36,743 nucleotides of DNA, from the NCBI RefSeq assembly GCF_018403665.1, contig NZ_BOVJ01000160.1, forward strand, positions 1 to 36,743, read 5' to 3'. The notes beneath the pieces were generated by a model. That model did no database searches. It was not told where the DNA came from and saw only the letters and a list, made by a program, of their open reading frames with translations. The translations under genes and the position numbers were made by a program. Below, piece after piece: positions 8,041 through 16,901 of this stretch. How positions within the stretch are numbered: the first letter of the stretch is position 1; each line of letters begins with the position of its first letter. This stretch comes from Paenibacillus cisolokensis (lineage in GTDB: Bacteria; Bacillota; Bacilli; Paenibacillales; Paenibacillaceae).

Positions 8041-9273
8041 ATGGTACAGGGGACTGCACCGTATACCGTCGTGCCGGACGGTTCGATTACAACACCGCAA
8101 GGATTCAGGGCCGGAGGACTGCACTGCGGATTGAAGAAGACGCCCCGACACGATCTTGGCGCGGTCGTGTGCGAAGTGCCGGCGAACGCGGCCGCCGTCT
8201 ATACGACGAATCTCGTTCAGGCGGCGCCGCTCAAGGTTACGCGCGACAGCCTCGGGGACGGGCGCCTACGCGCCGTGCTTGTCAATAGCGGCAATGCCAA
8301 TGCTTGTACCGGCAAGCGGGGAGAAGAGGATGCGTTCCAGATGCGAGCTTCGTTCGCCGCAGCCGCGGGACTGGCGGCCGGCGATGTCGCGGTGGCGTCC
8401 ACCGGCGTCATCGGGGAACCGCTTCGGATGGACCGCGTGCTGGACGGCATCGCGAAGCTTCCGGCTGCGCTGTCGGCCGACCGTGCCGGTGCGGACGCCT
8501 TCTCACAAGCGATACTGACGACGGACCTGGTCGAGAAGACAGGATGCGTCAAGCTGGAAATCGACGGCCGGACCGTCCATGTGGCCGGCGCGGCCAAAGG
8601 CTCCGGCATGATTCATCCGAATATGGCGACGATGCTCGGCTTCGTCACGACGGATGCGGCGATCGGTTCCGAAGCGCTGCAGCGCCTGCTGCGGACGACG
8701 ACGGATCGGACCTTCAACATGATTACGGTCGACGGCGATACGAGCACGAACGATATGCTTGTGGCGATGGCCAGCGGCCTGGCGGGCAACCGCGAGCTGA
8801 CGGAGGACCACCCGCAGTGGGCGCAATTCGCCGCAGCGTTCCGTTTTATTTGCGAAACGTTGGCGAAGGCGATCGCCCGCGACGGCGAAGGCGCGACCAA
8901 GCTGATCGAGGTGCGGGTAAGCGGCGCGGCGGACGAGGCCGCGGCGCGGGCCGTCGCGAAGACGATCGTCGGCTCGTCGCTTGTCAAGTCGGCCGTATTC
9001 GGTGCGGACGCCAACTGGGGCCGGATTATCGCGGCGGCGGGACGCGCGGGCGTGCCGATCGATCCCGATGCGGTCGATATTCGGATCGGCGATATTGTCA
9101 CGCTCGAACGGTCGCGTCCGATTCCGTTCGACGAGGAGGCGGCGCTCGCGTACTTGAAGGGCGACACGATCGTCATCGCCGTCAATCTGAACATGGGCGC
9201 GGGCGAGGCGATCGCTTGGGGCTGCGATCTGACGTACGATTACGTGCGCATTAACGCCGCTTACCGCACCTGA
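8041..9273 (+). CDS. argJ: Bifunctional ornithine acetyltransferase / N-acetylglutamate synthase
   Basis: This 410-residue protein transfers acetyl from N-acetylornithine to glutamate, so the acetyl group is recycled; bifunctional members also acetylate glutamate from acetyl-CoA. The self-cleavage site is intact: 'GSGMIHPNMATMLGF', where the chain breaks before the nucleophilic Thr of ATMLGF (about residue 197) to give the alpha and beta subunits. Other signatures are 'VNSGNANACTGKRGEEDA' near residue 82 and 'DANWGRIIAAAGRAG' near 323. ATG at 8041 follows AAGGAGA by about 10 bases. The argC-argJ gap is 90 bases, the longest in the argC-argG part. Whether it is mono- or bifunctional cannot be told from sequence by eye, but no argA or argE is in the window. 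Confidence 0.95.
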   Translation: MVQGTAPYTVVPDGSITTPQGFRAGGLHCGLKKTPRHDLGAVVCEVPANAAAVYTTNLVQAAPLKVTRDSLGDGRLRAVLVNSGNANACTGKRGEEDAFQMRASFAAAAGLAAGDVAVASTGVIGEPLRMDRVLDGIAKLPAALSADRAGADAFSQAILTTDLVEKTGCVKLEIDGRTVHVAGAAKGSGMIHPNMATMLGFVTTDAAIGSEALQRLLRTTTDRTFNMITVDGDTSTNDMLVAMASGLAGNRELTEDHPQWAQFAAAFRFICETLAKAIARDGEGATKLIEVRVSGAADEAAARAVAKTIVGSSLVKSAVFGADANWGRIIAAAGRAGVPIDPDAVDIRIGDIVTLERSRPIPFDEEAALAYLKGDTIVIAVNLNMGAGEAIAWGCDLTYDYVRINAAYRT

Positions 9274-9306
9274 TCGGCGCGCGGGAAGAAAAGGGGAAAC
9301 GGTCAG

Positions 9307-10101
9307 ATGGAACAACGGTTTGTGATGAAATGCGGCGGCAGCACATTGGCCGCCTTGCCGGACTCATTCTTTGCGGAGCTAAGGGACTTGCAGCAGTCGG
9401 GCGTCCGCCCGGTTATCGTGCACGGAGGCGGCCCGGCCATATCGGAAACGTTGGCAAAGCTCGGCATCGAGACGGAGTTTGTGAACGGTTTGCGCAAGAC
9501 GAGTGATGCCGTGCTGGATGTTGTGGAGATGGTGCTGGCCGGACGCATCAACAAGGAAATTGTGCGCCGCATCCAGCAAAGCGGCGCCAGGGCGCTTGGC
9601 CTGTCGGGCGTGGACGGCAAGCTGATCGGCGCCCGCCCGGTTGCGAACAGCGCGGAGATCGGCTTCGTCGGTGACGTGACGGACGTGAACGCGGCCATTG
9701 TTGAAGGGATCATGGCAATGGGTTATATTCCGGTCATCGCGCCGATCGGCATCGATGATACCGGGCAGCGCTACAATATCAATGCGGATACCGCAGCGGG
9801 AGCCGTCGCCTCGCATCTCGGCGTGGAACGGATGATAGTCGTCACGGATGTGCCCGGCATTCTGAAGACGGTGGACGGCGAGCAGCGGGTGCTGCCGTCC
9901 GTCACCGTGGCGGATATCGAGGCGATGATCGAGAACGGTGAAATCTATGGCGGGATGATCCCGAAAGTGCGCGCCGCCATTCAATGCATACAGGGACGGG
10001 TGCGCGAAGTCGTCATCGTCAAAGGCGGCGACCCCGGCGTTCTGCGCCGCGCGGTTCTCGAAGGCGGCGTCGGTACGCGCATCGTGCAGACTGAAGTCTG
10101 A
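9307..10101 (+). CDS. argB: Acetylglutamate kinase
   Basis: This 264-residue amino-acid kinase phosphorylates N-acetylglutamate with ATP, step 2 of the pathway. Seen are the N-terminal phosphate-binding 'VMKCGGSTLA', the glycine-rich 'IVHGGGPAISE' (about residues 38-48), the substrate-binding 'YNINADTAAGAVA' and the 'GGMIPKVRAAI' nucleotide region. It lacks the N-terminal extension (an extra kinked helix) linked to arginine-inhibited hexameric kinases, so it is probably not strongly feedback inhibited; that is inference. ATG at 9307 follows AAAAGGGGAAA. It lies 33 bases after argJ and 20 before argD. Confidence 0.95.
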   Translation: MEQRFVMKCGGSTLAALPDSFFAELRDLQQSGVRPVIVHGGGPAISETLAKLGIETEFVNGLRKTSDAVLDVVEMVLAGRINKEIVRRIQQSGARALGLSGVDGKLIGARPVANSAEIGFVGDVTDVNAAIVEGIMAMGYIPVIAPIGIDDTGQRYNINADTAAGAVASHLGVERMIVVTDVPGILKTVDGEQRVLPSVTVADIEAMIENGEIYGGMIPKVRAAIQCIQGRVREVVIVKGGDPGVLRRAVLEGGVGTRIVQTEV

Positions 10102-10121
10102 GGAGAAAGGTGGAACGGAAT

Positions 10122-11300
10122 ATGAGCGAACAGTCGCTGTTTCCGACATACGCCCGCTTTCCGATCGCCCTTGTCAAAGGAAAGGGAAGCTGGGTATGGG
10201 ACGATCAAGGCAACAAATATCTGGATTTCATGAGCGGCCTGGCGGTCGCCAACCTGGGTCACGCCCCGGACAAGATCAAGCGGGCGCTGATCGACCAGTT
10301 GGACCAGCTGTGGCATGTGTCGAACCTGTTCCGCATTCCGAAGCAGGAGGAAGCGGCCAAGGCGCTGACGGACCATACGTGCGCCGATGCCGTATTTTTC
10401 TGCAATTCGGGGGCGGAAGCGAACGAGGCGGCCATCAAACTGGCGAGAAGGTACCATCAGAAGGTGCTGGGCAACGGGCGTTATGAAATCGTGACGTTTG
10501 TTCAATCGTTCCACGGCCGTACTTTGGCGACGTTGACGGCGACGGGGCAGGACAAGGTCAAGGACGGCTTCCTGCCGCTGCCGGACGGTTTCAAGTATGT
10601 GGAGCTGCACGACATGGCCGGCCTGGAAGCGGCGGTGAGCGACAAGACGGCCGCCGTCATGCTGGAGCCGGTGCTTGCCGAAGGCGGCATCCATCCTGTC
10701 GATCCGGCGTTTATGCGCGCTGTGCGGGAGCTGTGTGACAAGCGCGGTCTGCTGCTCATTCTCGACGAGGTGCAGACCGGCATGGGACGGACCGGCAAGC
10801 TGTTCGCGCATGAGCACTACGGGATCGAGCCGGATATTTTCACCGTGGCCAAAGGTCTTGGCAGCGGCTTCCCGGTCGGGGCCATGCTGGCCAAGGAGAA
10901 GCTGCGCGAAGCGTTCCCGCCCGGCAGCCACGCGTCGACGTTCGGCGGCACGCCGCTTGCCTCCGCCGCCGTCAAGGCGACGGTGGAGACGATGGTGGAG
11001 GAGCGCGTGCCGGAGCGCGCCGCGGAGATGGGAAGCTATCTGATGGAGCGGCTGCGGGAGAAACTGGCCGGTCATCCGCTTGTGAAGGAGATCCGCGGCA
11101 TGGGGCTGATTGTCGGCATCGACTGCGTACAGCCGGTAGCCGAATTGGTGAGGGAGGCGCAGACACAGGGGCTGCTCGTTGTGACGGCGGGACCGAATGT
11201 GTTGCGTCTGCTGCCGAACCTGCTCGTAACGCGCGAGGAGATCGATCAGGCGGTCGGCATTCTGGCGAACCTGTTTGCCGGCAGGACGGCTCAAGTATAA
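10122..11300 (+). CDS. argD: Acetylornithine aminotransferase
   Basis: This 392-residue class-III PLP aminotransferase makes N-acetylornithine from the semialdehyde, with glutamate as donor. Signatures are 'YLDFMSGLAVANLGH', 'FCNSGAEANEAAIKLAR', 'FHGRTLATLTATGQ', the PLP-ring aspartate in 'LLILDEVQTGMGRTGK', and the Schiff-base lysine in 'FTVAKGLGSGFPVGA' (about residue 247). I chose ATG at 10122, with AAGGTGG about 8 bases before it, over an in-frame GTG at 10110 that almost abuts AGGAGA. The stop TAA at 11300 is 60 bases before argF. Related enzymes can also work on ornithine or succinyl-diaminopimelate, but the operon fixes the role here. Confidence 0.95.
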   Translation: MSEQSLFPTYARFPIALVKGKGSWVWDDQGNKYLDFMSGLAVANLGHAPDKIKRALIDQLDQLWHVSNLFRIPKQEEAAKALTDHTCADAVFFCNSGAEANEAAIKLARRYHQKVLGNGRYEIVTFVQSFHGRTLATLTATGQDKVKDGFLPLPDGFKYVELHDMAGLEAAVSDKTAAVMLEPVLAEGGIHPVDPAFMRAVRELCDKRGLLLILDEVQTGMGRTGKLFAHEHYGIEPDIFTVAKGLGSGFPVGAMLAKEKLREAFPPGSHASTFGGTPLASAAVKATVETMVEERVPERAAEMGSYLMERLREKLAGHPLVKEIRGMGLIVGIDCVQPVAELVREAQTQGLLVVTAGPNVLRLLPNLLVTREEIDQAVGILANLFAGRTAQV

Positions 11301-11360
11301 AAGGTGTTTTCGGAGAATATTACGAGAAGAATCCCCAGCCGAAGGAGGGAATTGCGCAAT

Positions 11361-12317
11361 ATGCAAGATTTGGTGAAGGATGACATTGCGGCCAGCCTGA
11401 AAGGACGCGATTTTCTGGCCTTGGCCGATTACCGGCCGGAAGAGATACGGTATCTGATCGATAAGGCTATCGAACTGAAGCGCAAACAGAAGGCCGGCGA
11501 ACCCCATCATCTGCTGAAAGGCAAAACGCTCGGCATGATTTTCGAGAAATCGTCGACCCGCACCCGTGTTTCGTTCGAGGTCGGCATGTACCAGTTGGGC
11601 GGTCAGGCGCTGTTCCTGAGCCGCAACGACCTGCAGATCGGCCGCGGCGAGACGATCGGCGATACGGCGCAGACGCTGTCGCGCTATCTGGACGGCATCA
11701 TGATCCGCACCTATGCGCACCGGACGGTGATCGAGCTGGCGCGCGCGGCGACGATTCCGGTCATCAACGGCTTGAGCGACCAGTCGCATCCATGCCAGGC
11801 GCTGGCGGATTACCAGACGATTCTGGAGCATAAAGGAAGGCTGGAAGGGCTGAAAATGGCCTATATCGGCGACGGCAACAATATGGTGCATTCGCTGCTG
11901 ATGGGCGCGGCCAAGCTTGGCGTGCATATGTCGGTGGCGACGCCCGAAGGCTACGAGCCGGACGAATCCATCATTCAGCAAGCGCGGGAGAACGCCGCCG
12001 CTACCGGCGCCCATATCCATGTCTGCCGCGACCCGAAAGAGGCGATCGCCGACGCGGATATCGTCTATACCGACGTATGGGCGAGCATGGGCTTCGAGGC
12101 GGAGCAGAAGGAACGCGAGATCGCTTTTGCGAACTATCAGGTAAACGACGAGCTTGTCCGGTACGCGAAGAAAGATTATCTGTTCATGCACTGCTTGCCG
12201 GCGCACCGCGGGGAGGAAGTCAGCGAGAGCGTTATCGACGGGCCGAATTCCATTATTTTCGATCAGGCGGAGAACCGGCTGCATGCGCAGAAGGCGATCA
12301 TGGCCGCGATCATGTAA
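11361..12317 (+). CDS. argF: Ornithine carbamoyltransferase (anabolic)
   Basis: This 318-residue enzyme joins ornithine and carbamoyl phosphate to give citrulline. The carbamoyl-phosphate loop '[16 protein letters not shown]' (about residues 55-70), '[12 protein letters not shown]' and the ornithine-binding '[15 protein letters not shown]' are all intact. ATG at 11361 follows GAAGGAGGG; an open frame continues upstream to 11304 but lacks a better start. Its place inside the biosynthetic operon, with no arcA or arcC nearby, points to the anabolic enzyme. No carAB genes are in the operon, unlike the B. subtilis argCJBD-carAB-argF cluster, so carbamoyl phosphate must come from another locus. Confidence 0.95.
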   Translation: MQDLVKDDIAASLKGRDFLALADYRPEEIRYLIDKAIELKRKQKAGEPHHLLKGKTLGMIFEKSSTRTRVSFEVGMYQLGGQALFLSRNDLQIGRGETIGDTAQTLSRYLDGIMIRTYAHRTVIELARAATIPVINGLSDQSHPCQALADYQTILEHKGRLEGLKMAYIGDGNNMVHSLLMGAAKLGVHMSVATPEGYEPDESIIQQARENAAATGAHIHVCRDPKEAIADADIVYTDVWASMGFEAEQKEREIAFANYQVNDELVRYAKKDYLFMHCLPAHRGEEVSESVIDGPNSIIFDQAENRLHAQKAIMAAIM

Positions 12318-12336
12318 GACGGAGGAGAAAGAGCTT

Positions 12337-13575
12337 ATGGCGAAAGACAAAATTGTGCTGGCCTATTCGGGCGGTCTGGATACGTCGGTCATTCTGAAAT
12401 GGCTGAAGGAAACGTACGACGCGGAAATTATCGCGTTTACCGCTGACATCGGACAGAAGGAAGAGCTGGAAGGGCTTGAGGAGAAGGCGCTCGCGACCGG
12501 CGCTTCCAAGGTGTATATCGACGATCTGCGCGAAGAGTTCGCACGGGACTTCATCTTTCCGATGTTTCAGGCGGGAGCTCTTTATGAAGGGCAATATTTG
12601 CTCGGCACCTCGATCGCCCGCCCGCTGATTGCGAAGCGGATGGTGGAGATCGCCCGCGCCGAGGGAGCGACGGCGATCGCGCACGGCGCAACCGGCAAAG
12701 GCAACGACCAGGTGCGTTTCGAATTGGCCGCCGCCGCTCTGGCGCCGGATATTGCCGTTATCGCGCCGTGGCGCATCGAGGCGTTCCGCGAGCAATTCCC
12801 GGGACGCGCGGAGATGATCGCTTATGCCGAGAAGCATGGCATTCCCGTTCAGGCAACCGCGGCGAAGCCCTACTCGATGGACCGCAACCTGCTGCACATC
12901 AGCTTCGAGAGCGGCCTGCTGGAGGACCCATGGTTCGATGCCAGCGCCGAATCCAACAAGGACATGTATATTTTGAGCGTATCGCCGGAGGATGCGCCTG
13001 ACCAGCCGGAGTATGTGGAACTCGAGTTCGAGAAAGGGAACTGCGTGGCGGTCAACGGCGAGCGGCTCCATCCGCTCGGCGTCATGGAGAAGCTGAACGA
13101 GCTGGGCGGCAAACACGGCATCGGCCGCGTCGATATGGTGGAGAACCGCTTCGTCGGCATGAAGAGCCGCGGCGTATACGAGACGCCCGGCGGCACCATT
13201 CTATTTGTCGCTCACCGCAAAATGGAGTCGCTCACGATGGATCGCGAGGTCATGCACTTGCGCGACTCGCTGATTGCGAAATACAGCCAGCTCGTGTACA
13301 ACGGATTCTGGTTTGCGCCGGAGCGTCTGGCGCTGCAGGCGCTCGTAACCGAGAGCCAGAAGAACGTGACGGGCGTCGTTCGCCTCAAGCTGTATAAAGG
13401 CAACGTGATCGGCGCGGGCGTCAAAAGTCCGGTCAGCCTGTACAATCCCGATATCGCCACGATGGAGGCCGATCCTTCGAAGGCTTACGATCAAGGCGAC
13501 GCGACCGGCTTTATCCGGCTCCATGCGCTCCGGCTGAAAGTGTCGGCCGGAGTCGAGCAAAGCAAGAATCGGTAA
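12337..13575 (+). CDS. argG: Argininosuccinate synthase
   Basis: This 412-residue enzyme condenses citrulline and aspartate using ATP. The N-type pyrophosphatase P-loop is '[17 protein letters not shown]' (about residues 7-23); '[13 protein letters not shown]' (about 116-128) and '[17 protein letters not shown]' are family signatures. ATG at 12337 follows GGAGGAGAAAG by 6 bases, 19 bases after the argF stop. The C-terminal tetramerisation helix ('[15 protein letters not shown]') is present, so the protein looks complete. A GC-rich hairpin lies after its stop and before argH, which may reduce readthrough. Confidence 0.96.
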   Translation: MAKDKIVLAYSGGLDTSVILKWLKETYDAEIIAFTADIGQKEELEGLEEKALATGASKVYIDDLREEFARDFIFPMFQAGALYEGQYLLGTSIARPLIAKRMVEIARAEGATAIAHGATGKGNDQVRFELAAAALAPDIAVIAPWRIEAFREQFPGRAEMIAYAEKHGIPVQATAAKPYSMDRNLLHISFESGLLEDPWFDASAESNKDMYILSVSPEDAPDQPEYVELEFEKGNCVAVNGERLHPLGVMEKLNELGGKHGIGRVDMVENRFVGMKSRGVYETPGGTILFVAHRKMESLTMDREVMHLRDSLIAKYSQLVYNGFWFAPERLALQALVTESQKNVTGVVRLKLYKGNVIGAGVKSPVSLYNPDIATMEADPSKAYDQGDATGFIRLHALRLKVSAGVEQSKNR

Positions 13576-13593
13576 TTCACCGTCTGAAATCAG

Positions 13594-13616
13594 GCCCCGG
13601 CGAACCGAGCCGGGGC
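13594..13616 (+). terminator. Hairpin between argG and argH (partial terminator?)
   Basis: GCCCCGGC (13594-13601) and GCCGGGGC (13609-13616) form an 8-bp GC stem around a 7-base loop. The palindrome CCTTGGCGCCAAGG (13618-13631) follows and TTTTT comes at 13638-13642. There is no T-run directly after the stem, so it is at best a leaky terminator or an RNA processing/stability element. Confidence 0.4.
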
Positions 13617-13726
13617 TCCTTGGCGCCAAGGCGACCATTTTTCCCGTTCGATGCTTTGTGCGCCTTCGCCTTGTCGCGGACAGGGCGGACAGACTGTTCA
13701 GCGGGGATGAAGGAGTGAAAGAAAAC

Positions 13727-15142
13727 GTGAGCAAGCTGTGGGGCGGCCGGTTTACGAAAAAAACCGACCAGCTGGTGGAAGAATATACGGCCTCCATTAT
13801 GTTCGACAAGGAATTGGCCGAAGAGGATATACAGGGGAGTCTGGCGCACGTCTCCATGCTCGGCAAGCAGGGGATACTGCCGCAGGAAGATGTCGAAAAG
13901 ATCAAGGAAGGGCTGCACCGGACGCTCCAGCGAATCCGCCGCGGCGAGATCGAGTTTTCCGTGGCGGACGAAGACATCCATATGAATATCGAGAAGACGC
14001 TGATCGAAGATATCGGCCCGGTCGGCGGCAAGCTGCATACCGGCCGCAGCCGGAACGATCAGGTGGCGACGGATATGCATCTTTATTTGCGCAAGCGGGT
14101 CGTCGAATTCGTCGATTTGCTGCAGAAGCTGCAGTCGGCGCTGATCGGACAGGCGAAGCGCAATCTGGATACGATCGTGCCCGGTTACACGCATTTGCAG
14201 CGGGCGCAGCCGATTTTGTTCGCGCATCATCTGATGGCATATGTGTCGATGTTCGGCAGAGACATCGAGCGCCTGCAGGACAGCTACAAGCGGATCAATA
14301 CGCTGCCGCTCGGCGCAGGCGCATTGGCGGGAACGACGTTCCCGATCGATCGCCATTACGTGGCGCAGCAGCTCGGCTTCGAACGGATATACGAGAACAG
14401 TCTGGACGCCGTCAGCGACCGCGATTTCATCCTTGAATTTCTGTCCGCCGCGTCGATCATTATGATGCATCTGTCCCGACTGTCGGAGGAGCTGGTGCTC
14501 TGGTCGAGCACGGAGTTCCGGTTTATCGAGCTCGACGACGCCTTCTGTACCGGCAGCAGCATTATGCCGCAGAAGAAAAATCCGGACGTGCCGGAGCTGG
14601 TGCGGGGCAAGACGGGCCGCGTATACGGCCATCTGATGGGACTGTTGACGGTGCTCAAGTCGCTGCCGCTCGCTTACAACAAGGATATGCAGGAAGACAA
14701 GGAAGGCATGTTCGATACGGTCCGCACGCTGCAGGGGGCGCTGCAGCTGTTCGCGCCGATGATCGAAACGATGAAAGTGAACAAGGAGCGGATGCGCCAG
14801 GCCGTCAATCAGGACTTCTCGAACGCGACGGACATCGCCGACTTCCTCGTCGGCAAAGGAATGCCGTTCCGCCAGGCGCACGAAGTGATCGGCAAGACGG
14901 TGCTGTACTGCATTCAGCACAACAAATATTTGCTCGACTTGACGTTGGACGAGTTCAAGCAATTTTCCGAGCTGTTCGACGACCGCATTTACAGCGTGCT
15001 GCAGCCGGAGCGGGTCGTCGACGCCCGCAACGTCTATGGCGGAACCGCCAGAACGCAAGTGGCCGACGCGATCGGCCGCGCCGAGAAGGAGCTTGAACAG
15101 ACGGCCGCCTGGGTCGCCGAACGGACCCGTGACAGCCGCTGA
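13727..15142 (+). CDS. argH: Argininosuccinate lyase
   Basis: This 471-residue enzyme splits argininosuccinate into arginine and fumarate, the last step. It belongs to the fumarase/aspartase superfamily; the signature '[20 protein letters not shown]' (about residues 279-298) contains the catalytic serine loop. '[20 protein letters not shown]' and '[20 protein letters not shown]' are the other two conserved regions. I chose GTG at 13727 because the known family N-terminus ('[23 protein letters not shown]') begins there and AAGGAG lies about 11 bases upstream; an earlier ATG-started frame (13658) would add a non-conserved Arg-rich tail. It is separated from argG by about 150 bases with a hairpin, so it may be expressed less than the upstream genes. 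Confidence 0.95.
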   Translation: MSKLWGGRFTKKTDQLVEEYTASIMFDKELAEEDIQGSLAHVSMLGKQGILPQEDVEKIKEGLHRTLQRIRRGEIEFSVADEDIHMNIEKTLIEDIGPVGGKLHTGRSRNDQVATDMHLYLRKRVVEFVDLLQKLQSALIGQAKRNLDTIVPGYTHLQRAQPILFAHHLMAYVSMFGRDIERLQDSYKRINTLPLGAGALAGTTFPIDRHYVAQQLGFERIYENSLDAVSDRDFILEFLSAASIIMMHLSRLSEELVLWSSTEFRFIELDDAFCTGSSIMPQKKNPDVPELVRGKTGRVYGHLMGLLTVLKSLPLAYNKDMQEDKEGMFDTVRTLQGALQLFAPMIETMKVNKERMRQAVNQDFSNATDIADFLVGKGMPFRQAHEVIGKTVLYCIQHNKYLLDLTLDEFKQFSELFDDRIYSVLQPERVVDARNVYGGTARTQVADAIGRAEKELEQTAAWVAERTRDSR

Positions 15143-15160
15143 CATCTGGCCCGCACAGGT

Positions 15161-15182
15161 GACATGACTGTGCCATCATGTC
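15161..15182 (+). repeat. Inverted repeat after argH
   Basis: GACATGA (15161-15167) and TCATGTC (15176-15182) are a perfect 7-bp inverted repeat with an 8-base loop, just downstream of the argH stop. There is no T-run. The rest of 15143-15323 holds nothing I recognise. Confidence 0.4.
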
Positions 15183-15323
15183 CGCCTGGCGCAACGGTCG
15201 CATGGGCCGCCACGAGCGCCCCGGAACGCTGCCGCTGGTAACCCGCTAGCGATGTGTGGGAATCTAACGAATCGCGGATAACCCGCCAATTATTCGTCTT
15301 ATAGGCGACTGGCGCCCGGCTCG

Positions 15324-15372
15324 AAAAGCCGCATTCTTCGAACGACTTGCGTTGGGAGAGCGCGGCTTTTTT
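15324..15372. terminator. Bidirectional terminator, argH / VanW-type gene
   Basis: AAAAGCCGC (15324-15332) pairs with GCGGCTTTT (15362-15370), followed by TT on the plus strand and by TTTT on the minus strand. It lies between two convergent genes and serves both. The loop of 29 bases is long. Confidence 0.65.
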
Positions 15373-15379
15373 CTTTCGT

Positions 15380-15895
15380 TTATTCGCCCTTCGAAGGGAC
15401 TTCGTGTTTTTCGGGCGTTTGGGCTCCGGCTTTTGCCGGCGTCGCCGTTTCCTCGCTTTTCGCCGTCCATCCCCATTCGCCTTTAAACGATTTCTCGAAC
15501 AAATCCCGCCGGAAACTGAATGACAGGTCGAACGAGCGCGGAAACCGGTAACGGTATTTTGCGCGCTCCCAGACGCTTCCTTCCCTGAGCCGCAGCAGCG
15601 CCGTCCGTACCGTCTCAAGCTCGGCGGCCAGTTTGAGCTCCTTGATCGTCCAACGCTTCGCTTCTTCATCCTCAACGGCGATTTCGCCCTGCCATTCCTC
15701 CTCCGCCGCCTTCTGAAGCGCATGCAGCGCCGCGAGTGCGTCGTCGATCGGCCTGCCGCCGATGTTCAGCTCGCCCACCGTCGTATTTGCCGGCAGCACC
15801 GGCTGATCGGCGTACAGCGCGAGTCCTCCCCAACCGGCGGCGGCAAGCAGCAGCAGGGAAAACAAAACGATCCACAGCACATGCAGTTGCTTCAA
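15380..15895 (-). CDS. Short VanW-type N-terminal membrane protein
   Basis: This 171-residue protein has a transmembrane anchor near residues 6-24 ('VLWIVLFSLLLLAAAGWGGL'). An extracytoplasmic domain follows with 'LPANTTVGELNIGGRPIDDALAAL' and 'LLRLREGSVWERAKYRYRF', which resemble the N-terminal (PF12229-type, YoaR/PG-binding-4) half of VanW-family proteins. Those proteins are normally 400-600 residues and carry the VanW domain after this part; here the chain ends in a hydrophilic Ala/Pro/Lys/Glu tail. A terminator lies immediately after the stop codon, and no VanW-like sequence follows in any minus frame, so this is not a simple frameshift. I chose TTG at 15895, with GGGGTGAT six bases upstream. 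It is either a free-standing domain or a C-terminally deleted remnant. Function unknown; probably cell-envelope. Confidence 0.65.
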   Translation of the reverse strand: MKQLHVLWIVLFSLLLLAAAGWGGLALYADQPVLPANTTVGELNIGGRPIDDALAALHALQKAAEEEWQGEIAVEDEEAKRWTIKELKLAAELETVRTALLRLREGSVWERAKYRYRFPRSFDLSFSFRRDLFEKSFKGEWGWTAKSEETATPAKAGAQTPEKHEVPSKGE

Positions 15896-16214
15896 CAAGC
15901 GATCACCCCGCAAGAGTCGTCGTCGGTCTTTCACCAATATATGTGACCGGCTTGCCGGGAAGAAGCTTAAAAACGGCCGGCTGTCAGGCGGAAGAAGGGC
16001 TGACAGGCGGAATGGAATCGCGGCGTTTCGACACAAGACGGCCCAAGCCCCGCCAAGCGCGACCGTCTGCCGTCCGAAGGGCGCGATTTATTCGTCGAAT
16101 GCGCGCGTTCCTTCGCGGAACGAAACGAAATATGTGAAAATCCTTTAATCACAAGAGGATTTCATCTGTTGCTGTCGAAATCAATTATGCTGATATTTTA
16201 CAGGATGTGATATT
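15896..16214. other. Divergent intergenic region before ftsE
   Basis: This 319-base region separates the minus-strand VanW-type gene from ftsE. It holds a 19-base-period direct repeat (CTGTCAGGCGGAA / CTGACAGGCGGAA, about 15979-16012) and an inverted repeat AAATCCT (16138-16144) / AGGATTT (16156-16162) with an 11-base loop. I found no strong promoter. TTGCTG near 16173 with TGATAT 16 bases on is a weak candidate for ftsE. No gene is evident. Confidence 0.5.
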
Positions 16215-16901
16215 GTGATTGAGATGCAGGACATCTGGAAGACTTACCCCGATGGTACGCACGCGCTTCGCGGCGTATCCGTTCGTATAGACCGCAACGA
16301 ATTCGTATATCTCGTCGGGCCGTCGGGAGCCGGAAAATCCACGTTTATGAAGCTGATCTACCGCGAGGAAGTGCCGACCAAAGGACAAATATCCGTCAAC
16401 GGCTTTAATATCGGAAAGCTCAAGCCCCGGAAAATTCCGTACGTGCGCCGCAATATCGGCGTCATTTTTCAGGATTTCCGCCTGCTGCCCAAGCTGACCG
16501 TTTACGAGAATGTCGCGTTTGCGATGGAAGTTATCGAAGCGCCGCGCCGCATTATGCGCAAACGGACGATGGAGGTGCTTGAACTTGTCGGCTTGAAGGA
16601 CAAGCATGCCAGCTTGCCGGCTCAGTTGTCCGGGGGTGAGCAGCAGCGCGTAGCGATCGCCCGCGCGATCGTCAACAATCCGACCGTCATCGTGGCGGAC
16701 GAACCGACCGGCAATCTGGACCCCGACACATCATGGGAAATTATGGGCTTGCTCGAGGAAATCAACTTTCGCGGTTCGACGATCGTCATGGCGACCCACA
16801 ACAGGGAAATCGTCAATTCGGCCCGCAAGCGCGTCATCGCGATCGAAAACGGCATCATCGCACGGGATGAGGTAAGAGGGGAGTACGGGTATGAAACTTA
16901 G
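16215..16901 (+). CDS. ftsE: Cell division ABC transporter ATPase FtsE
   Basis: This 228-residue ATPase partners the membrane protein FtsX. Seen are Walker A 'GPSGAGKST' (about residues 36-44), the Q-loop 'GVIFQDFRLLP', the ABC signature 'LSGGEQQRVAIARA' and Walker B 'VIVADEPTGNLDPD' with the switch histidine in 'VMATHNREIV'. FtsEX does not transport; ATP hydrolysis drives conformational change that activates a periplasmic or wall-side murein hydrolase. The start is GTG at 16215 giving 'MIEMQDIWKTYPDG', the family N-terminus; AGGA lies about 9 bases upstream. The stop overlaps the ftsX start by 11 bases. In B. subtilis cccB sits upstream; here it does not. Confidence 0.95.
   Translation: MIEMQDIWKTYPDGTHALRGVSVRIDRNEFVYLVGPSGAGKSTFMKLIYREEVPTKGQISVNGFNIGKLKPRKIPYVRRNIGVIFQDFRLLPKLTVYENVAFAMEVIEAPRRIMRKRTMEVLELVGLKDKHASLPAQLSGGEQQRVAIARAIVNNPTVIVADEPTGNLDPDTSWEIMGLLEEINFRGSTIVMATHNREIVNSARKRVIAIENGIIARDEVRGEYGYET

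Noticed and set aside
9981-12350. A 789-codon open frame antisense to argD/argF, and other long antisense frames (e.g. 3871-5508, 13577-15145, 34621-36345, all minus)
   Set aside because: Their products are Arg/His/Gln/Leu-rich with no recognisable domain. They mirror well-identified plus-strand genes, and arise because GC-rich third positions remove antisense stops.
15034-15723. A 229-codon minus frame overlapping the VanW-type gene, considered as its lost C-terminus
   Set aside because: It is Arg/Lys-rich, shows no VanW similarity, and crosses the terminator and the argH end.
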